Assembly: GCF_052065695.1 (NCBI RefSeq)
Contig: NZ_JBQHTM010000007.1
Coordinates: 1 to 64,000 of the forward strand
Origin: Intestinimonas sp052065695
GTDB taxonomy: Bacteria > Bacillota > Clostridia > Oscillospirales > Oscillospiraceae
Length of the DNA: 64,000 nt
Direction of reading: 5' to 3'
Each line of letters starts with the position of its first letter. Position 1 is the first letter of the stretch. The notes beneath the pieces were generated by a model. That model saw only the letters and a program-made list of their open reading frames with translations, ran no database searches and was not told the origin of the DNA. A program made the position numbers and the translations under genes. Positions 34,496 through 42,647 of this stretch are shown here, piece after piece.

Positions 34496-34501
34496 GAACG
34501 G

Positions 34502-34569
34502 AACACAAAACAAGACCCGCTGCCAGAGGGAACTTTCGTCTCCCTTGGCAGCGGGTCTTTTGTGTTTTT
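34502..34569 (+). terminator. terminator of the wal operon
   Basis: AAGACCCGCTGCCA pairs with TGGCAGCGGGTCTT, extended by ACACAAAA / TTTTGTGT, and ends in TTTTT. It lies seven bases after the yycI stop. Confidence 0.92.
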
Positions 34570-34639
34570 CGTGCGCGCGGTACCATTTCCGGGACCAGCA
34601 AGGCCGCCCGGGCATGGCGCCGCCCGGGGACAAAAGAGC

Positions 34640-34688
34640 CGTGCAACATAGACCGGTGGGGCGTGCAGGGGTGAGGAGGGATGCTTTT
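34640..34688 (+). promoter_or_regulatory. conserved leader of fibre-like gene B
   Basis: GTGCAACATA, GACCGGTGGGG, CGTGCAGG, GGTGAGGAGGGATGC, then TTTT and the ATG. Same layout as leaders A and C. Confidence 0.6.
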
Positions 34689-35300
34689 ATGGCGACATAC
34701 ACACCGAACTACGGGCTCCACCAGTGGGTGCCGGAGGACAAGTTCCTGCGGACGGATTTCAATGAGGACTTTAGTAAGCTGGACATAGAGTTGGGCCGGG
34801 TGGACGGCATGGCCACCGAGCTCTACCGGGCGGTGCCCAACCTGGCCTACACCGTCTACGACCTGGCATTGAAGGACTACTACGAGAGCAAGTACCACGG
34901 CTACCGACGGGCGCTGCTGATGGACAGCTTTCTCAGCCAGGCCAACATCAGTTCTTTGACAGGGGGGCTGGTGGTACAGAATGGTGCTCTGGTGCTTAAC
35001 GGTGCCGGGAAAATGGGCACCATGACCACCTATCGCCTCTCCCTGGGGGGCGCGGAATGGGCCCGGGTGGTGGCCTGGGTGAAATACGCTCTGGGGGGAC
35101 TCTACACTATGGCGGTCAACGGCGTGGCCCTGGAAAAACAGGGAGCATGGTCCACTCAAACGGTAGACGGCATCGAGTGCCGGGAACTCCAGTTCGGAGG
35201 GGATGTGGCAGGCAGTGATTCCGCAGAGATCAGCATTACCCTGGACACATCCAGCGGCAGCTCCGCCACCGTATATGAATATGGCGTCATGTTTCTTTGA
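34689..35300 (+). CDS. orphan phage tail-fibre-like protein B (short form)
   Basis: 203 residues. MATYTPNYGLHQWVPEDKFL then RTDFNEDFSKLD is nearly identical to paralogue A. The middle (LKDYYESKYHGYRRALLMD, then SFLSQANISSLTGGL) resembles paralogue C, and the end VYEYGVMFL matches both. The body is about 130 residues shorter than in A and C, so it may be a minimal or deleted variant. No signal peptide. It is convergent with surface gene 2, 75 bp away. ATG 34689 is set by the conserved GAGGAGGGATGC leader. Confidence 0.65.
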   Translation: MATYTPNYGLHQWVPEDKFLRTDFNEDFSKLDIELGRVDGMATELYRAVPNLAYTVYDLALKDYYESKYHGYRRALLMDSFLSQANISSLTGGLVVQNGALVLNGAGKMGTMTTYRLSLGGAEWARVVAWVKYALGGLYTMAVNGVALEKQGAWSTQTVDGIECRELQFGGDVAGSDSAEISITLDTSSGSSATVYEYGVMFL

Positions 35301-35305
35301 TATGC

Positions 35306-35348
35306 AAAAAAGGCACCCCGGGCCATTTTGGCCCGGGGTGTCTTTTTT
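35306..35348. terminator. bidirectional terminator between fibre-like gene B and surface gene 2
   Basis: CACCCCGGGCC / GGCCCGGGGTG stem, ATTTT loop, A run on the left and T run on the right. Confidence 0.92.
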
Positions 35349-35375
35349 GCTGGGAATAAAATGTGCGGGGAAAGA

Positions 35376-38300
35376 TTAGGTCGCGTCGTCCAGAGACACG
35401 TCGAAGGTGCTCACCTGGTAGCGCAGCCAACCAGCGCGGTTGCCGTCGATGGTAACGCCCTCGGTAACATCAGTGCCGCCAGCGTCCTCAGTGATCTTGA
35501 TAGCGCCGTCGACATTGGGATCGGTGACCTCAATGGTCTGACCGGGCAGGATGTAGAACTCCGCAGCACCGCTCTCCTGCTTAGCAATGTCAACCAGACC
35601 GCCGGAAGCACCGGTGTTCACCAGTTTAGCCACGAGTGCAGAAGTATCCTTCAGGGTGACCTTCACAGCAGCGCTCAGGGTCAGGTCGGCAGACACAGCA
35701 GCGCCAGCGTAAGCGTTATAACCGAACACCTTGCCGCTGGTGGTGTCGAGGACAGCAGTACCAGCAGTACCGGCGGTGGCGATGGTGTAGCCGGAGCTCA
35801 GGTTGGTGCCGGCCGCCACATACACAGTATTGGTGTAGGTAGTGTTATCAGCATTGACCTTGATGGACACGTTGTTCAGGGTCACAGTCCAGGCAGCTTT
35901 CAGAGTCGCATCGGCGTCACCAACCTCGTAGCCGTCAGCCACATCGGTGGTGCTGGTAGCAGTCTCGGTAATGACGGCAGAGCCGTTTGCGGCATCCAGA
36001 ACCATGTTGACAGTGGCGCCGACCTTGACATAGTCGCCAGTGGTCAGGTTCTTGCCGCCCACGTTGGGAACGGTGTCATACTCGCTGGCGGTGAAGTTAA
36101 TAGCGGAGGCAGCGTACAGGTACACGTCGCTGTTAATCACAGCGCTGTACAGGACGAGGTCCTTCGCATTGCTCTCACCCTTGGTGGAAGCCACAGCGAT
36201 GCTGGTCTCGTTGCCGCTGGTACCGCCGAAGGGAGTAGCAGCGTTCTTGGTCAGCACCACAGCACTGGCCTCGGTGGTGTAGACGTTGAAGGTCTTGGGA
36301 GCCTTGGCCTGGTCGAAGTAGTACACGGTGTTGCCGTTGTTGTCTTCACCAGTAGCGACAGCGGTAAGATCCTTGCCGCTGCCGTCCTTAAAGCCCTTGA
36401 CAGTCACGTCAGAACCAACGGTCACGGCATAGGTGGCCACGGCGTCGGTCTCACTGATGGTCATGTTCTCGGTGACCTTGATGGTCAGGTCATTGCGGGA
36501 ACCCACGGTACCCACCCGAGTGCCGTTGCTGTCAAAGACAATCTTGCCGCTGCTCAGATCGGAGTCGATCACGATGACAGAGGTGTCCTTGGCGAGCTCA
36601 TAAGCAGCGCCATAAGCGGTGGTTCTGGTGGCGGTCAGCTGGGTCTTGCCGTCGGCGCTCCACACCTTGGCATCAACCAGCTCGCCGTTCAGGGTCAGGG
36701 TCACCTTGCCGGTGGAGGGATCGGTGGTGCCAGTGGCGCTCTCAGAGGGATCCTTGGTGGGATCGAACTGGGTGCCGACCACACTGCCGATCTTCACATC
36801 GCCGTTGGCGGGCATGGTGATGGAGCCGGAGCCGTTGGAGATGGTACCCTTGAGGTACTCGTCGGTAGCGGAGGAGCTGTCGTAGTCAGCCCAGCCCACC
36901 AGAGTGCCGTTGGCCAGGTTGGCGCCATTCTCAGCCTTCACGGTGATGGAGAAGCCGTTGGCCACCTGGATGGTACCCTTGGAGGGCACGTTAGCACCGT
37001 TGATGTTCAGGGTGCTGGTGGTCCAGTTGGTGACGGTGCGGAAGTGGACATCGCTGTCACGGACAAAGATGAGGGAGACATAGCCGTCGGTGTTCAGACC
37101 GTAAGCCACGGACATGGCGTCGGTGGGCTCGCTGTCCATCACGTAGACATGGTCGGAGTCCTCAACATTGATGACGGTGGTGCCCAGGGTGTGGGTCTTC
37201 TTGTTGGCGTCGGAGCCATTGGTGCCCAGACGGACCTCCATGGACTTACCCTTCACCTGAGAGGTGACATAACCGTTGAGGGTGCTGGAGGTGAGGAAGA
37301 GCTCGGCATAGTCGCCGTTCATACGGTACTCGTAGATCATGCCGCTCTTGATGGTGGCGGTGCCGCCGTTGACCTCGTCGGTAGCGGTGGTGCCGTTCTT
37401 CACCAGGATGGAGCCCTTCTCGCCGCTCTCAAAGACGGCGGGATACTCATAGATGTTGTTCTTGATCTGGTCCTGAGTCTGGGTGTAGTTGCCGATGATG
37501 TAGACAAACTCACGGCTGCCCTTGAATTGGTCGTTCACGTCGTTGACCACAACGGCCTTGGCGGTGTTGGTGGTGTGGTTGTCCACGGTGCGGGTCTGAT
37601 AAGCAGCAGCAATCACAGAAGCGCCGGTGATCTGGCTGACAGGCACATTGCTCAGACCCTGGATCAGGGAGTAGCGGTTGCCGGTGCCGGTGCGAGAGAT
37701 CACGAAGAACAGGGTGTTGTCGGTCACAACCACATTGGTGGTGGCGCCGGTGCTGTCAACGATGTCGTAGCTGGCGGTGGCACGCTTGACCTGCTCGGCA
37801 GCGTTGCCGTACACGCTGTGGTAGCGGTCGTTGATCTCATCGGGCTTGCCGATGGTCACGTTGCTGCCGTCCACCACGTAGGTGACGATACCGCCGGCCA
37901 TGGCGCCGTTCACCAGGAGAGCGGCCATACCAGCTTCCTTATGGTCGTCGGTGCCGCCGATGCCGAACTTGCCGGCGGAGGCCAGCATGTTGACCTTGTA
38001 GACGCCAGTGGAGCCGTCGTTGAGCATCAGCTTAACCTCGCCGGAGTTGGCCAGGTTGGTGCCAGCGGCGTCGCCAGCGGCGGAGTTGATGACCAGAGCG
38101 TAGTTGCCAAACTCCTCCTCGTAGAGGTCCTTAGCAATGACGTTGCCATAGGCATCCAGATAGAAGACATAGCTGTTGCCAATGAGCTCCTGGTCGGCGT
38201 TCAGCCGCTCCAGAGTGGTACCAGTGGCATTGAGACCGTTCTTGGACTGGGTGTAATTGGTACCGTCCATGGTCACCTTGGTGGGAGTGCCGTTGACGAA

Positions 38301-39737
38301 AGCGGTCACGGTGCCGGTGACGGTCTCAGGCTTGGACAGGTAGTAGGTGTCGTCATACTTGACGTACAGGACCATGTCGCCCTTGGCCACGTCGGAGGGG
38401 TTGGCGATCTCCTTGAAGGAGATGGAGCCATCGCCGGCGATGGTCAGCTCCTCGTCGGTCTCGTTGTAAACGGTGACCTGAGCCAGGGTGGGATTCTCAG
38501 TGATGACGTAGTCCACGGTGCCGTCGCCGGTGTGGTCGATGAAGGTCACCTTGCGGCCGGCGGGATCGTTCACGGCCACGGCCTCTCTGGTGACACGGCC
38601 CTCAGCAAAGGCGGAGGTATCCTTGGTCAGGTCCTTGACGCCCTCGTAGCGGCTGCCGTCGTTGGCAACGGAGCTGTCTTTGTCGCTGATGGACAGGTTG
38701 TTGTCGCGCAGGAAGGACTTGACAGCATCGGCATCCTTCATCCGGTCACCGGTGGTGACAACGGTGTTCTTATCGGAGAGGATGGGGCTGCCAACCACAA
38801 CGGAGTCCACAGCGTTGGGGGCCAGAGCGTTGGGGAACTTCACGTAGATGACCACCCGCTGACCGACGTACTCGTTGGGGATATCAACGGGATAGACGCC
38901 ATTGTAGTTGCCCTGCTGGCCGGCATCGGTGCGGTAGGTGTTGGTGTCGCGGAACTGAGCCTTGCCCTCGGAAGCGGCGTTGTAGCCCAGGCCGAACACG
39001 TCGTTGGCCACGACCACGCCTTCCACCTTCACCACGCCAAACTTCTCAACGAGAACGGTGGAGGCTTCCTTGGTCTTGTTCAGGGGCTGGGGATACACGA
39101 TACCGTCGTAGCTGCCCTCCAGGTTGCGGTACTCGACCATCCAGGACTGGACGCCGTTGTAGAGCATCTGGGCAGTGTCGTCACGGGTCAGGCCCTCATC
39201 GGGGTTGATCTTCATGTCGGCGAACAGGTCAATGTCGTTGCCCTTGGTCTGGACATTGATGGCCCAGTTGGCGCCGGTAAAGCCCTCGATGTCGCTGCGG
39301 TAGCCCAGCATGGTGAGGATCATCTTGGCAGCCTGAGCGCCGGTGACCTGGTCGTTGGGACCGAAGGTGCCGTCGCCGCGGCCGTCGATGATACCCAGGC
39401 TGGACACGTAGGCGATGTAGGACTCAGCCCAGTGGCCCTTGGTGTCGGTGAAGTTGGCGGTGATGGCGCCCAGGGTGGGGTCCTTGCCGCCGTTCAGGGT
39501 GACGGCGATCAGCTTCGCCATCTCGGCACGGGTCACGATCCCGGAGGGATCATAGGAGCCGTCATCCTTGCCGTTGATGACGCCCAGAGAGACCATGGTG
39601 GTCACGGCCTCTTTGTTGACGATTTCGTCCTTGTCGGAGAAGTCGTCAATGCTCACAGCGCCGGCGCCAACGACCATCATGGACATAACCATGACGAAAG
39701 CCAGAGCCAGGCTGAGAGCCCGCTTGAGGTTTCTCAT
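35376..39737 (-). CDS. large SLH-anchored surface (S-layer-like) protein 2
   Basis: 1453 residues. Signal peptide and three SLH motifs (residues 1 to about 215) almost identical to surface protein 1, followed by a different 1220-residue beta-rich body with several Ig-like stretches and a C-terminal part containing VTLKDTSALVAKL. Cysteine is essentially absent. AAGGAGGAATTCCG precedes the start, as in gene 1. The identical N-terminus with a non-homologous body points to modular exchange. It faces surface gene 1 across 12.8 kb and is tail-to-tail with fibre-like gene B. Confidence 0.9.
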   Translation of the reverse strand: MRNLKRALSLALAFVMVMSMMVVGAGAVSIDDFSDKDEIVNKEAVTTMVSLGVINGKDDGSYDPSGIVTRAEMAKLIAVTLNGGKDPTLGAITANFTDTKGHWAESYIAYVSSLGIIDGRGDGTFGPNDQVTGAQAAKMILTMLGYRSDIEGFTGANWAINVQTKGNDIDLFADMKINPDEGLTRDDTAQMLYNGVQSWMVEYRNLEGSYDGIVYPQPLNKTKEASTVLVEKFGVVKVEGVVVANDVFGLGYNAASEGKAQFRDTNTYRTDAGQQGNYNGVYPVDIPNEYVGQRVVIYVKFPNALAPNAVDSVVVGSPILSDKNTVVTTGDRMKDADAVKSFLRDNNLSISDKDSSVANDGSRYEGVKDLTKDTSAFAEGRVTREAVAVNDPAGRKVTFIDHTGDGTVDYVITENPTLAQVTVYNETDEELTIAGDGSISFKEIANPSDVAKGDMVLYVKYDDTYYLSKPETVTGTVTAFVNGTPTKVTMDGTNYTQSKNGLNATGTTLERLNADQELIGNSYVFYLDAYGNVIAKDLYEEEFGNYALVINSAAGDAAGTNLANSGEVKLMLNDGSTGVYKVNMLASAGKFGIGGTDDHKEAGMAALLVNGAMAGGIVTYVVDGSNVTIGKPDEINDRYHSVYGNAAEQVKRATASYDIVDSTGATTNVVVTDNTLFFVISRTGTGNRYSLIQGLSNVPVSQITGASVIAAAYQTRTVDNHTTNTAKAVVVNDVNDQFKGSREFVYIIGNYTQTQDQIKNNIYEYPAVFESGEKGSILVKNGTTATDEVNGGTATIKSGMIYEYRMNGDYAELFLTSSTLNGYVTSQVKGKSMEVRLGTNGSDANKKTHTLGTTVINVEDSDHVYVMDSEPTDAMSVAYGLNTDGYVSLIFVRDSDVHFRTVTNWTTSTLNINGANVPSKGTIQVANGFSITVKAENGANLANGTLVGWADYDSSSATDEYLKGTISNGSGSITMPANGDVKIGSVVGTQFDPTKDPSESATGTTDPSTGKVTLTLNGELVDAKVWSADGKTQLTATRTTAYGAAYELAKDTSVIVIDSDLSSGKIVFDSNGTRVGTVGSRNDLTIKVTENMTISETDAVATYAVTVGSDVTVKGFKDGSGKDLTAVATGEDNNGNTVYYFDQAKAPKTFNVYTTEASAVVLTKNAATPFGGTSGNETSIAVASTKGESNAKDLVLYSAVINSDVYLYAASAINFTASEYDTVPNVGGKNLTTGDYVKVGATVNMVLDAANGSAVITETATSTTDVADGYEVGDADATLKAAWTVTLNNVSIKVNADNTTYTNTVYVAAGTNLSSGYTIATAGTAGTAVLDTTSGKVFGYNAYAGAAVSADLTLSAAVKVTLKDTSALVAKLVNTGASGGLVDIAKQESGAAEFYILPGQTIEVTDPNVDGAIKITEDAGGTDVTEGVTIDGNRAGWLRYQVSTFDVSLDDAT

Positions 39738-39999
39738 TCGGAATTCCTCCTTCTAAAATTTGGGGTTTTAGGGGTCAAACGCCTGAAAATACGAACTTTT
39801 TCACGTACTACGGGCGTATAACGCCCCTTACACCGTAAAAAACGGGCAGTCTTTTCCACAAAATGTGGAAAAGACTGCCCGTTTTGATGAAAAAAGTTCC
39901 CTTGGTAGCATCTTGGTAGCATTTTATTTCAGCCGTTTTTTGAATCCCTTGCGCCCCAAGGGTTTGAGGCAATTTCTTGGTAGCATTTTGGTAGCATGG
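39038..39999 (-). repeat. right arm of the ~0.96-kb inverted repeat (S-layer locus 2)
   Basis: Inverse partner of 18370-19327. It runs from the ATGCTACCAA direct repeats through the hairpin and ribosome site to the end of the SLH-coding region. Recombination between the arms would invert the 19.7 kb between them and swap surface-protein bodies between the two upstream regions without cutting any other gene. Confidence 0.9.
39839..39885. terminator. 22-bp perfect hairpin upstream of surface gene 2
   Basis: Same hairpin as at 18482-18528 with an AAA loop on this strand. It separates the divergent surface gene 2 and the tyrosine operon. Confidence 0.75.
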
Positions 40000-40021
40000 A
40001 AAAAAATTCGGTGCATGGGCC

Positions 40022-40050
40022 TTGACTTCAACGGCAAAAAGTGCTAAAGT
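40022..40050 (+). promoter_or_regulatory. sigma-A promoter of the tyrosine operon
   Basis: TTGACT, 17-bp spacer, TAAAGT, ending 26 bp before the leader-peptide ATG. Confidence 0.75.
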
Positions 40051-40075
40051 ACCACAACAGAAGGAAGTGTGTCAC

Positions 40076-40171
40076 ATGAAACGGTTCCAGGGTCACGTCT
40101 ATGGGTATTCCTACCGCTGCCGCTATGCTGGCAACGGCGTTTTGTCGTGCCCTGGATCTGGCCCGCTATGA
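40076..40171 (+). CDS. tyrosine-rich leader peptide of aroF-tyrA
   Basis: A 31-residue open frame, MKRFQGHVYGYSYRCRYAGN then GVLSCPGSGPL, with an AAGGAAG ribosome site. Residues 9-17 contain four tyrosines in nine positions (YGYSYRCRY). It lies between a promoter and an intrinsic terminator in front of the first aromatic-pathway gene, the classical layout of amino-acid attenuation. Ribosome stalling at the Tyr codons would favour an antiterminated structure. The peptide itself needs no other function. Too short for usual gene callers. Confidence 0.75.
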   Translation: MKRFQGHVYGYSYRCRYAGNGVLSCPGSGPL

Positions 40172-40188
40172 ATGTGTGTGGACATCAC

Positions 40189-40223
40189 AACGCGGCGGTC
40201 CCAACCGGGGCTGCCGCGTTTTT
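40189..40223 (+). terminator. attenuator terminator upstream of aroF
   Basis: AACGCGGC / GCCGCGTT stem followed by TTTTT, 18 bp after the leader-peptide stop and 34 bp before the aroF start. A GGCGTT stretch near the end of the leader frame could pair with AACGC as a weak antiterminator. Confidence 0.8.
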
Positions 40224-40256
40224 CTTATCCGTGCCGACAGAAAGGAAGGAATAAGT

Positions 40257-41273
40257 ATGGTCGTTATTATGAAGCCGGGCTTCTCCGAGGAGCAGCTGGC
40301 ATCCGCTATCCACGCCATGGAGGAGGGCGGCGTCAAGGTTATGGTCTCCAAGGGCTCTGAGACCACCATTTTGGGCGCTGAGGGAGATCCCTCCCACATC
40401 GATCAGGAAAAGCTCTCTCTGCTCCCCGGTGTGGAACGGGTCATGCGGGTCACCGAACCCTACAAGAAGGCCAACCGAAAATACCACCCCGAGGACACCG
40501 TCATTGACCTGGGCGGCGGCGCCCGGATTGGCGGCGAAAAGCTGGCCGTCATCGCCGGCCCCTGCTCCGTGGAGAGCGAGGAGCAGATCGTGGCCGTGGC
40601 CCAGGCCGTCAAGCAGAGCGGCGCCTCCGCCCTCCGGGGCGGCGCCTTCAAGCCACGCACCTCCCCCTACTCCTTCCAGGGCATGGGCAACGACGGCATT
40701 CGCCTCCTCCAGGAGGCCCGTACCGCCACCGGATTGCCCATCGTCACCGAGATCATGTCCACCGACAATATCGAGATGTTCGAGATGTGTGTGGATGTCA
40801 TCCAGGTGGGCGCCCGCAACATGCAGAACTTCGACCTCCTCAAGCAGCTGGGCCGCACCACCAAGCCCATCCTCCTCAAGCGGGGCCTCTCCTCCACCAT
40901 CGAGGAGTGGCTCATGTCCGCCGAGTACATCATGGCCGGCGGCAACGACAAGGTCATCCTCTGCGAGCGGGGTATCCGCACCTTCGAGACCTTCACCCGC
41001 AACACCCTGGACCTCTCAGCTGTGCTGGCGGTCAAAAAGCTCTCCCACCTCCCCGTGGTGGTGGACCCCTCCCATGCCTGCGGCCAGGCCTGGATGGTGG
41101 AGCGCATGAGCCTGGCCGCCGTGGCCGCCGGCGCCGACGGCCTCATCATCGAGGTCCACAACGATCCCCCTCACGCCAAGTGCGACGGCGCCCAGTCCAT
41201 CACCCCCGCCCAGTTCGACGGCCTTATGGGCAAGCTGCGCACCCTGGCCCCCTGCGTGGGCCGGACGATCTGA
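40257..41273 (+). CDS. aroF: 3-deoxy-7-phosphoheptulonate (DAHP) synthase, AroF I-beta type
   Basis: 338 residues. An N-terminal ferredoxin-like/ACT-like domain (residues 1-75) precedes the barrel with IAGPCSVESEEQI, ALRGGAFKPRTSPYSFQG, VGARNMQNFDLL, LLKRGLSSTIEEW, ERGIRTFE and DPSHACGQ. The enzyme condenses phosphoenolpyruvate and erythrose 4-phosphate, the entry step of aromatic amino-acid synthesis. ATG 40257 follows AAAGGAAGGAA; longer in-frame starts would overlap the attenuator. It is followed by tyrA remnants and tyrA, which together with the Tyr-rich leader indicates tyrosine control. Confidence 0.95.
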   Translation: MVVIMKPGFSEEQLASAIHAMEEGGVKVMVSKGSETTILGAEGDPSHIDQEKLSLLPGVERVMRVTEPYKKANRKYHPEDTVIDLGGGARIGGEKLAVIAGPCSVESEEQIVAVAQAVKQSGASALRGGAFKPRTSPYSFQGMGNDGIRLLQEARTATGLPIVTEIMSTDNIEMFEMCVDVIQVGARNMQNFDLLKQLGRTTKPILLKRGLSSTIEEWLMSAEYIMAGGNDKVILCERGIRTFETFTRNTLDLSAVLAVKKLSHLPVVVDPSHACGQAWMVERMSLAAVAAGADGLIIEVHNDPPHAKCDGAQSITPAQFDGLMGKLRTLAPCVGRTI

Positions 41274-41286
41274 GGAAGAAGGGACG

Positions 41287-41705
41287 ATGAAAAAACAGGT
41301 CGCCATTATCGTCCTGGGCCTCATTGGCGGCGCCCCACCGGACTGAAGTCCGGCGGGGGACCCCATTGGATATCATCTGCTCGGGGCAAATGAATTGCCC
41401 CGGCATCAAGGTTTTGCCGGTTCCGGCAAAACGCTTGGACGCGCCTGCGCGCGAATGAGCCGCCCGATTCGTTGCGGCTTTCAGGAGGTTTTTCCAATGA
41501 ATAAAACGATTGCCATCATTGGCCTGTGCCTCATTGGCGGCGCCCCACCGGACTGAAGTCTGGCGGGGACCCCATTGGATTTCATCTGCTCGGGGCAAAT
41601 GAATTGCCCCGGCATCAAGGTTTTGTCGGTTCCGGCAAAACGCTTGGACGCGCATACGCGCGAAAGAGCCGCCCGATTTGCTGCGGCTTTTAGGAGGTTT
41701 TTCCA
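41287..41705 (+). repeat. two tandem units: tyrA 5' end plus structured element
   Basis: Units start at 41287 and 41497 and the true gene at 41706 (210- and 209-bp periods). Each unit has an ATG and 15 codons like the tyrA start (MKKQVAIIVLGLIGG; MNKTIAIIGLCLIGG), then GCCCCACCGGACTGA, which stops the frame after 19 codons. Hairpins follow: GCCCC-CCGGACT/AGTCCGG-GGGG, GGGGCAA/TTGCCCC and GTTTTGCCGG/CCGGCAAAAC. A TTTCAGGAGG or TTTTAGGAGG ribosome site precedes the next copy. The core is the inverse of the walR-linked element. Confidence 0.9.
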
Positions 41706-42548
41706 ATGAATAAAACCATTGCCATTATTGGCCTGGGCCTCATTGGCGGCTCAATGGCCATGGCCCTCCGGGGCTTTGAGGACTTTGAGATCGTGGGGGT
41801 GGACAATTCCCCCGCCACCCTGGACTTTGCCGCCGCCCACAATGTGGCCGACCGCTTCACCGACGACGCCGGGGCGGTCATCGCCACCGCCGATGTGGTC
41901 TTTCTCTGCCTCCACCCCGGCGCCATCGTGGACTTCCTCCAGACCCACCGGGGAGACTTCAAGCCTGGCAGCCTTGTCACCGACGTGTGTGGCATCAAGA
42001 CCGCCATCGTGGACGCCGCCGCCGTACTACCCCACGAGGTGGATTTCATTGGCGGCCATCCCATGGCCGGCAAGGAGACCTCGGGTATCTTCCACGCTGA
42101 CGGAGATCTCTTCCGGGGTGCCCACTACATCCTCACCCCACGGCCCGGACACCGTCCCGAGCACCTGGACCTTCTCCGGCGTATCGCCGCCTACATCGGC
42201 TGTCGGGACGTAGTAGAGACCACCACCCAAAAACATGACGCCATCATCGCCTATACCAGCCAGGTCATGCATATCATGGCTGTGGCGGTGTGCGACGACC
42301 CCGACCTCTTCGAATGCAGGGGCTTTGAGGGCGGCTCCTTTCGGGATTGCACCCGGGTTGCCGCCCTGGATGTCCCCCTGTGGACCGAGCTCTTCTCCAT
42401 GAATGCCTCCGCCCTCACCAAGGTCATCCGTAACCTGGAGGACAACCTGCGGGCCTACCGCCAGGTGCTGGAGCGGGGTGACACCGCCGCCCTCACCAAG
42501 AAACTGGCCTGGTCCGCCGACCGGAAACGGCACATGGATCTGGAGTGA
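41706..42548 (+). CDS. tyrA: prephenate dehydrogenase
   Basis: 280 residues. The Rossmann start IAIIGLGLIGGSMAMALRG binds NAD(P); the catalytic region has FIGGHPMAGKETSG (catalytic His) and VVETTTQKHDAIIAYTSQVMH. It oxidatively decarboxylates prephenate to 4-hydroxyphenylpyruvate in tyrosine synthesis. No ACT domain follows, so feedback control may rest on aroF and attenuation. ATG 41706 uses a ribosome site (AGGAGGTTTTTCCA) that is part of the repeated unit. Two truncated copies of its start lie just upstream. Confidence 0.93.
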   Translation: MNKTIAIIGLGLIGGSMAMALRGFEDFEIVGVDNSPATLDFAAAHNVADRFTDDAGAVIATADVVFLCLHPGAIVDFLQTHRGDFKPGSLVTDVCGIKTAIVDAAAVLPHEVDFIGGHPMAGKETSGIFHADGDLFRGAHYILTPRPGHRPEHLDLLRRIAAYIGCRDVVETTTQKHDAIIAYTSQVMHIMAVAVCDDPDLFECRGFEGGSFRDCTRVAALDVPLWTELFSMNASALTKVIRNLEDNLRAYRQVLERGDTAALTKKLAWSADRKRHMDLE

Positions 42549-42647
42549 GCTTTTTTCTCATCTTGCCGGTGGTGCATTGACTTCCCCATGGGGGAGATGC
42601 TATATTGGTGTCACCCAAATCATACGGATAAGGATGGAAATTCCTCC

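Noticed and set aside
35328..39821. Continuous 1497-codon antisense frame over surface gene 2
   Set aside because: Same cause as for surface gene 1; no start signals and no recognisable domain.
41224..41706. 160-codon minus-strand frame through the tyrA repeats
   Set aside because: It is the translation of the repeated element itself; similar spurious proteins are expected wherever the element occurs.
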